A stretch of 64,000 nucleotides of DNA, from positions 1,674,001 to 1,738,000 of the forward strand of contig OY723318.1 in assembly GCA_963210315.1 (NCBI GenBank), in the 5' to 3' direction. Source of the stretch: Rhynchopus euleeides (lineage: Eukaryota; Euglenozoa; Diplonemea; Diplonemida; Diplonemidae). Numbering within the stretch: position 1 is the stretch's first letter; each line of letters starts with the position of its first letter. Below, in pieces: positions 40,503 through 50,745 of this stretch. The notes beneath the pieces were generated by a model that saw nothing but the letters and a program-made list of their open reading frames with translations, had not been told where the DNA came from and ran no database searches. Position numbers and translations under genes: made by a program.

Positions 40503-40566
40503 CCCCGGTTCTTCGCTGAAGAGACGCGGCCGGGGGGAGGGGTACGAAGAGTACGCGTCGAAACCG
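40503..40566 (+). ncRNA. Hammerhead-like core in the terminal repeat
   Basis: In order: CCGGT, T, CTTCG, CTGAAGA, GACGCG, a loop of about 23 nt, CGCGTC, GAAA, CCGG. CTGAAGA and GAAA match the hammerhead conserved boxes (CUGANGA, GAAA). GACGCG/CGCGTC would form stem II, and CCGGT with ACCGG stem III with the required A15.1-U16.1 pair. Stem I would be only C-G with a 3-nt loop, a serious weakness, and TCTTC/GAAGA could form a competing hairpin. The motif is unchanged in the other copies (40,867; 41,667; 57,864; 58,662 and inverted near 56,550 and 57,350). Confidence 0.3.
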
Positions 40567-41033
40567 GTGTCACGCCGTGTTGGGGAATCCTTCGGGAGTG
40601 CGATACTGAAGGGGAGGTGCTACTGCCCGTGCAGGGCGACACCGCCTTAAAACTTTATAACCACACACACACACACAAGCCCTCAAGACTCTTGGAGCGG
40701 CCTGACTATTTAGTGTCTTTGTCGCAGCAAGGGGGCGATATATACCGCTTTTTTATTGATTTCACGTGTCAGTGTTTGACTTTTTCGCAGCTTCATTTCT
40801 TCCTTTTCTCCCTCTCCAACCCCACCCGTGACACCACCAGGGTTTAGCTAGCCCTGGTCCGATTATCCCCGGTTCTTCGCTGAAGAGACGCGGCCGGGGG
40901 GAGGGGTACGAAGAGTACGCGTCGAAACCGGTGTCACGTCGTGTTGGGGAATCCTTCGGGAGTGCGATACTGAAGGGGAGGTGCTACTGCCCGTGCAGGG
41001 CGACACCGCCTTAAAACTTTATAACCACACACA

Positions 41034-41473
41034 AACCCTCTATTCCCCCAGGCCTGATGAGCAATCCCCCCTGCCTCATGTTGTGACTTCCTTTCTACCT
41101 TGCACAAAACATCCCATTTGCCCCTTTACTTCCTTCGAAAGTGTTGTGACTTCCCCCCTACCCCACCCCTCGGGAGTGCCACTCCTCTGGTGGTTAAAAG
41201 TGACCCGCCGTTGTGCCTTCGGCATCTGTTGCGTGTGCCGTCGTATTCTTCCTATGCACTAGTTATAGCTATCCGGGGGCGGTCTGCTGTCGCACCAGCG
41301 GGCTGCCCCACCTCTGCACCCTCGGTTTTTAAGATGTTCACCACAGTGGAGAATGATCCCCTTCTCTGTGGCGATCGAGTCAAGCTGGACGAGGTTCGCC
41401 TTCGGGCGAAGGTCATGTGGGCGGACAAAAGGTGCCTGCTCCTGAGACTCATCAGCAACCTGCTTCTTCCTTC
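41034..41473 (+). other. Interior of the short retroelement with a conserved 52-codon frame
   Basis: The interior is nearly identical in three copies (here, 56,767-57,209 minus, 58,028-58,467). It contains a small frame from ATG 41,335: MFTTVENDPLLCGDRVKLDE, with only three residue changes among copies, ending in the next terminal repeat. Whether it is translated is unknown. No reverse transcriptase or endonuclease is present, so the element is non-autonomous. Confidence 0.5.
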
Positions 41474-41837
41474 AAGCCCTCAAGACTCTTGAAGCGGCCT
41501 GACTCTTTAGTGTCTACGTCGCAGCAAGGGGGCGATATATACCACCCTTTTTATTGATTTCACGTGTCAGTGTTTGACTTTTTCGCAACTTCATTTCTTC
41601 CTTTTTCTCCCTCTCCAACCCCACCCGTGACACCACCAGGGTTTAGCTAGCCCTGGTCCGATTATCCCCGGTTCTTCGCTGAAGAGACGCGGCCGGGGGG
41701 AGGGGTACGAAGAGTACGCGTCGAAACCGGTGTCACGTCGTGTTGGGGAATCCTTCGGGAGTGCGATACTGAAGGGGAGATGCTACTGCCCGTGCAGGGC
41801 GACACCGCCTTAAAACTTCATAACCACACACACACAC

Positions 41838-44636
41838 CCCAGTGTCACCCCCCCTTCTCATGCCCCTCCTGTGTGACCCCCCCCCCCCCCCCGACTGAGC
41901 GAAAAGGAGTGTCACACCGCCAGGGGCCCTGAGGGGGGATCTCTTTCCTGTTATTCGCATAGACAGAAACTCTGGGGAAGGTGGAGTGGGGGTCGGGGTC
42001 GGGGTGTATAGGGACACTACCCGCACTGTTTCGGGCCAGGTGTGCGTCTGTGGTGCGTCAATCTGTGGTGCGTGTCCCCCCTTTTCGCAGCGTTTTGCGG
42101 GCTCGGTTCTGACATTGTAGCCTCCACCGGGGACTGAGCGTGATGCCGGTTCACCGGGGGGGGCGCTCCGATATATACGTCCAAAAATTGTTCAAAAAGC
42201 CGTTCAAAATTGAACGGCGTGAGTTGTCAACAAAGGGGGGAGGGTAGGGGGAAAGGGGGCCTTCGCTCAGAAGCTGCAGAAACGTGTGTCGCCTCACAAA
42301 AGGGGAACAGACAAACTGGTGCACTGCTTGGCACAGAGCGGGACGGCCCCCCAATGGTTTGCCTTTTCGTAATACCGTATACGTAAATATTTTGGAACGT
42401 AAATATTATGGAACGGACCGGGCAAAAATGGGCCCGTTCCATAGTATTTACGTATACGGTATACTCTGTGGGTGACGAACAGCGCAACATTCCCCTCCCC
42501 ACCACCACCCCCCCCCCGCGTGTGTGTTGAGGTTCGAGGGCCCGTTGTCCAAATTTTCTTCCCTCTTTTCCATTCCCCAGCCCGGGGTTTCCCGGGGCAA
42601 AAAAAATATTGGGGAGAGAACTCCCCCCTTCCGCCTGCTTCGTATTGCCTCAGTCCCCCCCTCATCGCGCCCCACACACGTATCTCTGTTACTTTCATTC
42701 CGTTCCAACCTTTTCATGCCGTCACACAGCTATAATGCCGGGAGGGGGGGGATCAAAAACCGCAATGCTGACGGGTAATTTTCTGTCGCGTATCCAGCCT
42801 GAAGCATTCGATAAACGAAGAAGTTAAAATTCAGAGTCCGAACTGTTCAGATCCGTATGGCTGATCTGAGTGGGTGGACATGCGCTTCAAGAAGGCACGC
42901 ACCGAAAGCTGCATTGATTGAATATGACGAAGCACCATCTTCATGGGTGTGTACGCACATCCGGCACGTGGCACACACACCGGTCTCATTGGTCTCATAA
43001 CCTCACATTGGTGGAACCTGCCGCCCGAGCTCCGGGCTGTGAAGGGCGAGCGGGTCCTGCCGGTGGTGACTGGTGTGGGTATGGCCCCAAGGGTAGGACG
43101 TAGGGGCCAGTGTGGCGGTTTGCAGTGCGAATCTTCAATACATCGAAGCGCAGGTGAGCAGCAACAGTTTCTAGCAGTCGCAGGAGGTTCGGTGCGTGCG
43201 ACACTCGACACCGCTTTTGGAAACGCTTTTTACATGGAAACGATATTTCATATGCGCCGTGGGAACTGTGGGGGTCGGGGAATACTAGGATTTACCCCAC
43301 AACCGGCATCGGATAGTTGTGTGACGGTTGTTGCGGTTTCCGCCGCCTCCCCCTCCGACGGGCGGGAATACGGCGGCAGCGCAACAATCTGCACCCCTGC
43401 CCTCCCACCTTCCCTACCTACCCCCCCAGCCCTGCGTGCGTGGTTCCCCTTTTTTTGTGGCGGTGATGCGAATGCTTCGTCGCTCGCCCTTCGAAAAAAC
43501 CATCCAGTCCCATAACACCGTATCCTTGCTCGGGGCAATCAGCCAGCCAGGTTTTCCCTTTTTGTTTTCAGTCGTTTTTCAGTCTTTCAGTGATTTTTTC
43601 CCGTACGTCTCATACTTCGTGATCCGTTCATATTTTTTGCCCCAGCCTGGTGCCCTGCCAGTCCCGACCTGCATGGCACTTTTTTTTGTTAGTCCGGCGT
43701 AGCCAACTGGGGAAACTTTCTGTGCCTTTAGCTGGATCGTGCGTCCCCACTCACACCACTTCATCAGACTGGGGAGTGGTGTACACAAAGAGTGGGGTCT
43801 GCGTTCCAACAAAACAACTTTTGGCAGTAATTGGTTTGTTGTCTCGTTTTGCTGTCACTTTACGATCCAGCGGGGGCACAGATAGTTTTTCTATATTTCA
43901 CACGCAGCCTTCTCCTTCCTTTCCCATCGGGGAGAAGCCTTTATGCTCTGTGTCAGCAGGGCGTGTCGCTCGACAGCTCATCGTTGTTCGGGTGATCCGG
44001 CCCTTCTGACCTTTGGAGCGAGAGTTCATTCGACGAGTTACATACACTGTAGTTCTCCGTGTGCCCCACCGTGTGGCGCGAGCTCCCCCTACCGAGCGGC
44101 GGGCATGGGGGTGGGGGGGAGCGGGTGAAGCACGCAGCCAGGAACTGCGGAGCGTGTGCTTGTGTCTGTGTGTGGGTGAAATCCAAACACACGCGCACTC
44201 CACTATCATGGCCATGCATGGATAAACAAACGGGCCCCACCCTTCCCAGCCCTCATGCGTCAAAGGGTAGCGGGCCAACCGGGGGTATGGTCTGATCCAG
44301 CCTCCTTTCTTTCTGCTTTGTTATTTGCATTTGCGCCCAAAGGGCACGTGTGGGGGGCAGACTCGGTGAAGTTGCCGGGGGGGAAAGCCGTCCTGCCAGT
44401 GCCTGGCAGACACACCTTTGCAGTCAAAGAACCCTCAGGCAAGCTCCACGAATAGGCCCTGGGGCTGCAGAACCGGCAGCAACCGCCGGCAGAATGTTGG
44501 CTGGGAAAATGCGCCTATATATAGGAGGGAGCCGCGCCGGTTCTTCACCAGATGACGACGCAGTACACCTCCCTCCACCCCTGTGCGTGTCAAGCTGTGT
44601 TGTCGGAACCGGAACTCCACAATCTCACCACACGCT
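41838..44636. other. Intergenic, no gene supported
   Basis: C-run at 41,878-41,892. One minus-strand frame (43,211-42,831, 126 codons) has a moderately protein-like composition but no recognisable motif. A fold-back element lies at 42,371-42,473. The flagged words at 43,690 recur at 18,735. Confidence 0.4.
42371..42473. mobile_element. ~100-bp fold-back element
   Basis: The arms are AATACCGTATACGTAAATAT and, on the other strand from the right end, TATACCGTATACGTAAATAC, continuing into GGAACG / CGTTCC. It is AT-rich within GC-rich surroundings and non-coding. The target duplication is unclear. Confidence 0.6.
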
Positions 44637-44671
44637 GCATTTGCACTGTTGTCTGTGTCCTGGTGTCGATG
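44637..44671 (+). other. Candidate first-exon end of gene A (shared by A, B and C)
   Basis: CATTTGCACTGTTGTCTGTG...GTGTCGATG is followed by GTCACACAC. The same sequence is at 56,105-56,139 before copy C, and TTTGTGTCGATG|GTCACAC at 50,464-50,475 before copy B. If the ATG is joined to the CTGCAG|ACC acceptor upstream of each paralogue, all three read ATG ACC TTG GGA CAC... in frame into the ubiquitin-like domain. The GTCACA donor differs from the GTATG donors elsewhere, so this is tentative. Confidence 0.35.
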
Positions 44672-45374
44672 GTCACACACACACACACACCCAGGAGGAG
44701 CCAAGACGTTAAACTGCCTGGGGGGGCCGTCCCCGGACCATGACGGGTGCCTGCACCAGGAGTCTAGCACGGCCGTGGTCCGGAGCATGACCTAAAACGG
44801 CTTGGGTACCGAGGCTCCCCAGACCAGGAAGGGTGGAGACACCTGGAGTCTAAATAGTCACACCACGTCAGGCCAGACCTTCGCATTGCACTCCGCGAAG
44901 ACTGCCACACAGCCGCGGGGCAGGTGTGCAGCCTGTGGATGACCTCGTACAGAGAAGACTGCAAGGGACGACAGCCCCGCCGAGGCGATACAGCGCCAGA
45001 CGCGGCCCGAGTTTCTGGAGACCGACTGGGGAACTGGAACGTCTTCAGGATAAGCGCCTCACAGAGGACTGATCCTCACCTGTGTGAACTGTGAACCCCC
45101 AGCCCCAAGATGCTGGTGTGGAGCGGGTGCCTCGACCTCTTTTCGGGTTCTTTATTTCTTTATTTCCTTTTGGATGCGTCCACCAAAGAAAACGTGGCCA
45201 CCCACTCGCAGAGGCTCCCGAAAGCTCCAGCATCAGCTAGCGGTTCATAGTGTAGATCGGTGTCTCCAGAAGGGGATGTCCGGTCGCAGAAGAAAAACGA
45301 CGAAGACAACCACACAGGCCGCAAAAAAAAAAAACACCCTCCTGCAGACCTTGGGACACCTGTGTTTCTGTGGG

Positions 45375-48300
45375 ATGGAGGTGCACGCCATCGACACGCT
45401 GTCAGGGCGTGAGGTGCCTCTGGAGATCGACCCCGACGCGACGATGTCTACTATGAAGCGGCGGTGCGGCGAGGCCTTGGGGTTCGGGGAGGACGTGGAG
45501 TTGAGCGTGGGCGGGCAGCGCGTGGCGTGTGACGGGGCGGAACGCATCAGCAACATCGCCGGCTTCTCGGGCGGGTGCCGGGTGCGGGTGGCGCGTGGGG
45601 TGGCAGAGTTTGTGGCGCAGCTGCGCAGCGGTGCTGTCACAATGGACGACATTCCAGGGTGGGCACGCCAGCGGCGGGAGTGTGTGCTGGCGGTGCTGGC
45701 ACGCGCCCTCGAAAGCAGGGCCCCCATCCTGCCGCACTGGGTGCACCCCTCGCTGCACGACGACAAGGAGGTGATGCTGGAGTTCGTGAGGTGCGATCGC
45801 CAAGCCTTTCTGCGTGCCAGTGCCGAACTGCGTTCAGATGCAGATGTCGTCATCGCAGCGTTGAAGCAGGATGCGTCGATGTGGGAACACGTCGTCGACA
45901 AGAGCCTCCAAGAGCAGCGCAGCGTTGCGGTCGTTGCTGTGCCTCACTGTGCAAACAGCGCTGTGTGGCTCAGCGACAGGTCCTTCGTGCTTGAAGCACT
46001 GGAGAACAAATCGTTGATGTTAACAGACGTGAACGCGACGTTGCACGAGGACAAGGAGGTCGCCATGAAGGCACTGAATCTTGGCGTCGCGAAGTTCGGT
46101 GGCCTGAGCGAGGGGCTGCGAGGGGATAAGGACTTCGTCATGGAGGCACTGTCGTCTGGTCTTGTGAAGGGGTTTCACCAAGTGATTGCGACGTTGCAGC
46201 GGGACAAAGAGGTCGTCATGAAGTCGCTGAATGTTGGCGTCGTGAGGTTTTGCGACCTGAGCGAGGCGCTGCGAGGGGACAAGGAGGTCGTCGCGGAGGC
46301 AATGGTTTCTGATCGTCTTCAGGACTTTCACCAAGTGAGCGCGACGTTGCAGCAGGACAAGGAGGTCGTCATGCAGGCACTGTCTCATGGCGTGGACGTG
46401 ACTTTCGAGTGCCTAAGCGAGGCGCTGCGAGGGGACAAGGAGGTCGTCATGCAGGCTTATCTGCAGAACTTTCACCTCGTGGGTTCAGCATTGCAGCAGG
46501 ACAATGAGTACGTCATGCATGCACTATCTTCTCATATGGAGATTAACTTTCATTACCTGAGCACTGCGTTGCAGGAGGACAAGGAGGTCGTCATGGCGGT
46601 ACTGTCTTCTCGGCCCGAACTTAGTGGATATTCTCGTCGTTTCAAGGACTTTCACCAGCTGAGCGCGGCGTTGCAGGAGGACAAGGAGGTTGTCATGGCG
46701 GCACTGTCTTCTCGTCATGCGGACGCGATTAACTTTCAATACCTGAGCACAGCTTTGCAGGAGGACAAAGAGGTCGTCATGGCGGCACTGTCTTCTGGTC
46801 ATGCGGGCGAGATTTACTTTTCTTCCCTGAGCACAGCGTTGCAGGAGGACAAAGAGGTCGTCATGGCGGCACTGTCTTCTGGTCATCTGAAGGACTTTCA
46901 CCAACTGAGCGCGACGTTGCAGCGGGACAAACATTTTGTCATGGAGGCGATGTCTTCTGATATGATAATGAAGATTAACTTTCATTACCTGAGCACAGCG
47001 TTGCAGGAGGACAAGGAGGTCGTCATGAAGGCACTGTCTTCTGGTTGTGTGAAGGTCTTTCACGAACTGAGTGCGACGGTGCGGCAGGACAAACAGTTAA
47101 TGATGGGGGCAATGTCTTCTCATCATGCGAGCGCGATTATATTTCGTGACCTGAGCCCAGCGTTGCAGGAGGACAAAGAGGTCGTCATGAAGGCACTGTC
47201 TTCTGGTTGTCTGGTGGAGTTTCATCAACTGAGCGTGACGTTGCAGCAGGACAAGGATGTCGTCATGCAGGCAATGTCTTCTCGTGATGCGAAGGCGGTA
47301 ATCTTTGGATCCCTGAGCACAGCGATGCAGGAGGACAAAGAGGGGTCATGGAGGCACTGTCTTCTGGTCGTCTGAACGACTTTCACCAACTGAGCGCGGC
47401 GTTGCAGGAGGACAAAGGTTTCGTCATGGAGGCAATGTCTTCTTGTCCTCCGGATGTGCTTAACTTTCATTCCCTGAACACGGCGTTGCAGGAGGACAAA
47501 GAGGTCGCCATGAAGGCACTGTTTTCTGATCGTCTGAAGGACTTTCACCAGCTGAGCGCAACGCTGCAGCAGGATAAGGAGGTCGTCATGTGGGCACTTT
47601 CTACGGGCTGTTTGGAGTTCTACGCTCTCAGTGAATCACTGCGAGGGGACAGAGACGTCGCCAAGAGAGCACTGTCCGCGGAGTGTTTGACGTCCTTCCA
47701 TGAACTTAGCGCGCCTTTACAGGAGGACAAAGAGGTCCTCCTGACGGCACTTCGGAAGGTAGATTGGGGGATGGACGTGACGTTCAGCCGGCTCAGCGAG
47801 GCGATGCGAGGGGACAAAACGGTTGTCATGAAGGCACTGTCTGCTGGTTGTGTGAAGGACTTCCACCAAGTGAGCGCGGCGTTGCAGCAGGACAAAGAGG
47901 TCGTCAGGGAGGCATTTCGGAAGAGGGTTGTGAAGTTCGGCGATCTGAGCGAGTCACTGCGAGGTGACAAGTCCTTCGTGCTGTGGGCACTCAACGTCAC
48001 TACTGTCACCTACTCCGACATCGCCAGCCCACTGCGGCAGGACAGAGTCATTGCATTGAAGGCTGCAGATAGGCCCTCCGCATTCGTCAGCATGGACACT
48101 GCGCTGCGTGACGACCTGGAGGTGGCACTTGCTGCCATCCGTGGGAATCCGTCCAACTTCATCTACGCAGGGGACAGTGTTCGCGCTAACAAGCAGGCAG
48201 CACTTGCCGCTTTCTCCCGTCGCGACACACGGTGGTACGACCCCCCTGTGCTGCTCCCCTTCGCCAGTGCAGAGCTGCAGGCAGACCGCGAGGTGGTGCT

Positions 48301-48379
48301 TGCTGCGGTGCGTGCGAATCCACAGAACGCCATCTACGCCAGCCCTGCCCTGCAAGACCTGGTGGCCTCTGGGCTGTAG
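45375..48379 (+). CDS. Gene A: ubiquitin-like + DUF4116-type repeat protein, one frameshift
   Basis: Starts MEVHAIDTLSGREVPLEIDP, a ubiquitin-like fold pattern of about 75 residues (MEV start, a DATMSTMK helix start, later GGCRVRV). A conserved linker follows, then about 25-residue helical repeats of the form [EQ]DKEVVM[KA]ALSSG-x4-FH-x-LS-x-[AT]LQ, the DUF4116 pattern, and a shared C-terminus ending DLVASGL. One base is missing near 47,340 relative to the consensus (GAGGGGTCATGG against GAGGTCGTCATGG), breaking the frame; otherwise it would encode 1,001 residues. It may be a recent mutation or a sequence error. An in-frame ATG at 45,276 and a splice acceptor at 45,347 give alternative starts. 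Function is unknown. Confidence 0.75.
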
Positions 48380-49070
48380 GGCACCGCCATGCCGAGGGTT
48401 GCGCTGTGCCTGTTGGCCTGCCCGGCAACCGTGGACGAGCCGAAAAAGGAGTCGGGCAGAGTTCGTCAAGGGCTGAACGTCGACTGCCTCGCTGTTCGTT
48501 GGGGAGGGAGCTGCAGTCCAAAGCGGCGAAGAGTGCCTCTGTGCAGAACGCAGCCCAGAAGAAGTGCGGAGCAGCCTTCACCTGGGAGGATGAGACCTGG
48601 CAGCAGCTTGAGAAGCTGCCGGAGACCCACACTGCAGTGTATGATTTGCTGTTTGGCCTGTGTTTCGTTCCGGCACTCGCTGCCCTGCCACACCACCACA
48701 CCGGCTGCAGGAGGCGGAGGCCACCCTGCAGTGCACAGCCCTGCAGGGTATGTTGCAGGAGCGGCAGGCTGCACGCAAAGCGCATCCTGGAGGACGATGG
48801 CGAGATGTCTGTTGTGGTATGATGCAAACCCGCACTCGCTGCCCTGCTGTGCAGCTGCAGCTGGCATCTGCCTCTGCGTGTTGCCCACATGCATGCCTCG
48901 AAGATTCAGGGCTGGGTGGCACAGTGGGAGTGGGGGTCGGGCTGCTCGTGTGCAGTGTGCCGCTCTTGATGAGGCTGCTTCCACCACACACCCTCGCACA
49001 GATGAAGCGGGCACGCAACAAGGATGGGGCGAGTCAGCACCATCTCATAGATACTAGATTGGCCCCACAG
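48380..49070 (+). repeat. 3' flank of gene A, duplicated after gene B
   Basis: This stretch is almost identical to 54,885-55,575, with very few base changes over about 690 bp, after which similarity becomes patchy (49,310-49,450 matches 55,780-55,920). It marks A and B as tandem copies of a unit of roughly 5.4 kb. No separate gene is supported. Confidence 0.9.
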
Positions 49071-50472
49071 CACGTTCGGAACTTATTCAACTTATTCCGC
49101 ACACTCGTGTGAGCAGAAAGGCACCCACCACAGCAGCATCCAAACGTGCTCTATACACTAACCCCACCCTTCATCAGGCTGTGATTGTCATTTCAGGGTT
49201 TGTGTGTAGAAGCGTCAGCGCATCAGCAAACAAAGTACAGGCTAAGAGCGGTTGCTGCTGAATGGTGAAGTGACTTTTTTGGGAGAGACACGGGAAATAG
49301 GGGGGGGCCTCGGTCACATTATTCTTCCAAGACAGAGAAGTGCTGAGAGTGTTGAGAGATAGCCGATTGGGGTGGCTTGGTGGGGCGGTGGCGTGACGAT
49401 GTCGAGAAGATCAACACAATCAAGAGCAGGTCCTGCCCGTGCCCCCCTCCCCTCTCCCCCCCTGAGTCGGTTGTTACGTGGTCAGCGGCGGTGGTGACGA
49501 CCACCGGTCCCTGCGCCACGCGTGAACAAACACTGAACCCAAGCAGTGCCTGTCACGATTCCCACACACGGCTGTCTGCGGTGAGGAAAAGAGACGCCGT
49601 AGCATCTCTGGAAAAACCTGCCGCTGGTTAGCAACCTGGGGTGCCACCCCCCTAAGTGTGGGGAGACCCGGTGGCTCATGGTGAGTATCCGGAAGTCCCT
49701 CGCGGAGTGAGGGCAATTGGCTAGTTTTTACCCTTTGGGAAGACACTTTGGGTAGTTCACTCCTACGTTTTTCCATCCCTTTCGGACTTCGTCCTGTCCC
49801 CCACAATTGCGAGTCCTCATCACGCACCGTGACTTACTGGACCAATCCCCCCAGTACGGTTGGATTACACTGGTTGTCCTGTAAAGTCGGACTCAGACAC
49901 GCATCGGCGGGGGTCAAACCCAGCTCAAAATCGAGCTCGGATGGATCTTCGTCACGGCTCCGTGGAGGGCAGTCGCTGCGGATGACAGGACGAGGGCGCG
50001 CCCGGCCCCCAGTGGAGGTCTTGGGATCTCGGTTCTTTGGGCTCAGGGTTCCCCCTTCATAGGCCAGGTCACCACCCCGGCTATTTCGGCTCCATGTATA
50101 AGACATTTCAGCACCGAGGTAGCCACCCCACCGCTGACTCTGTTCACCCCCCGCGCAGTGCAATGTGAGGGGATTAGCAGGGGCGCCACGTGCAGGCGTC
50201 AGGCGGCTTTAACCCCCTCCCCCCCAGTCATGAGACATTGGTGTTGTTCACGGTGCTGGTCATGTTTGGGCTGTTCGCCTTGGTGGTGGCGTTGCAGGGG
50301 GGAGCCTCGGAGCGTACGCAGGTTTTCTGATGGGGTCGCTCGGCGCATTCGGAGCCTGCATGGGGTGCGTGCAAGAGGCGCTTCACACAGCTTGTTTATG
50401 CAGTGAACCTGGTCCTTCACTCTGCGTATCCTGCGTGTCAAGCTGTGTTTTCACACACGTGTATTTGTGTCG
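49071..50472. other. Spacer between genes A and B
   Basis: It contains patchy duplicates of the DNA after B (49,310-49,450; about 50,325-50,395 matches 55,937-56,000) and unique sequence at 49,600-50,200. A TGGAAGCGTCAGC-like word with CAGGCTAAGAGCGGTTGCTG at 49,205-49,260 resembles 4088-4135. No gene supported. Confidence 0.5.
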
Positions 50473-50476
50473 ATGG

Positions 50477-50656
<180 letters not shown>

Positions 50657-50745
50657 AGGACCCGTGCAGGGTTAACCCACCTAAAAAGTGATCAACACAC
50701 ACACACACCCTCCTGCAGACCTTGGGACACCTGTGTTTCTGTGGG

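Larger units (their letters stand above)
40424..41837 (+). mobile_element. Short retroelement cluster with direct terminal repeats (locus 1)
   Basis: Three direct copies of one unit: a 5'-truncated copy (40,424-40,676), a full copy (40,677-41,033, starting AAGCCCTCAAGACTC and ending CTTTATAACC plus CA repeat) and another full copy (41,474-41,837). The last two enclose a 440-bp non-repeated interior (41,034-41,473). The unit of about 360 bp contains GGGCGATATATACC, a TATA-like word, and a hammerhead-like core. The termini lack TG...CA, and CA repeats flank the ends. A partial tandem copy at one side and loss of 5' sequence recall pLTRs of Penelope-like elements; retrozymes have a similar layout. 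Confidence 0.75.

Noticed and set aside
40550-40580. Type I hammerhead reading with a tiny stem III (GAAAC, CGGT, GTC)
   Set aside because: It places a GTC cleavage site well, but the sequence after it does not pair with the bases before CTGAAGA, so stem I fails. The type III reading is kept as a weak candidate instead.
40677-41837. Classical LTR retrotransposon
   Set aside because: The direct repeats lack TG...CA ends, the inner copy at 56,417-57,527 has a 16-bp target duplication and a shortened 5' end, and no gag-pol is present.
45084-45374. Upstream extension of gene A beginning at a GTG codon
   Set aside because: A nuclear eukaryotic gene should start at ATG, B and C lack this extension, and a splice acceptor (CTGCAG|ACC) lies inside it. 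Likewise TTG starts at 50,722 and 58,849 were replaced by the conserved ATG.
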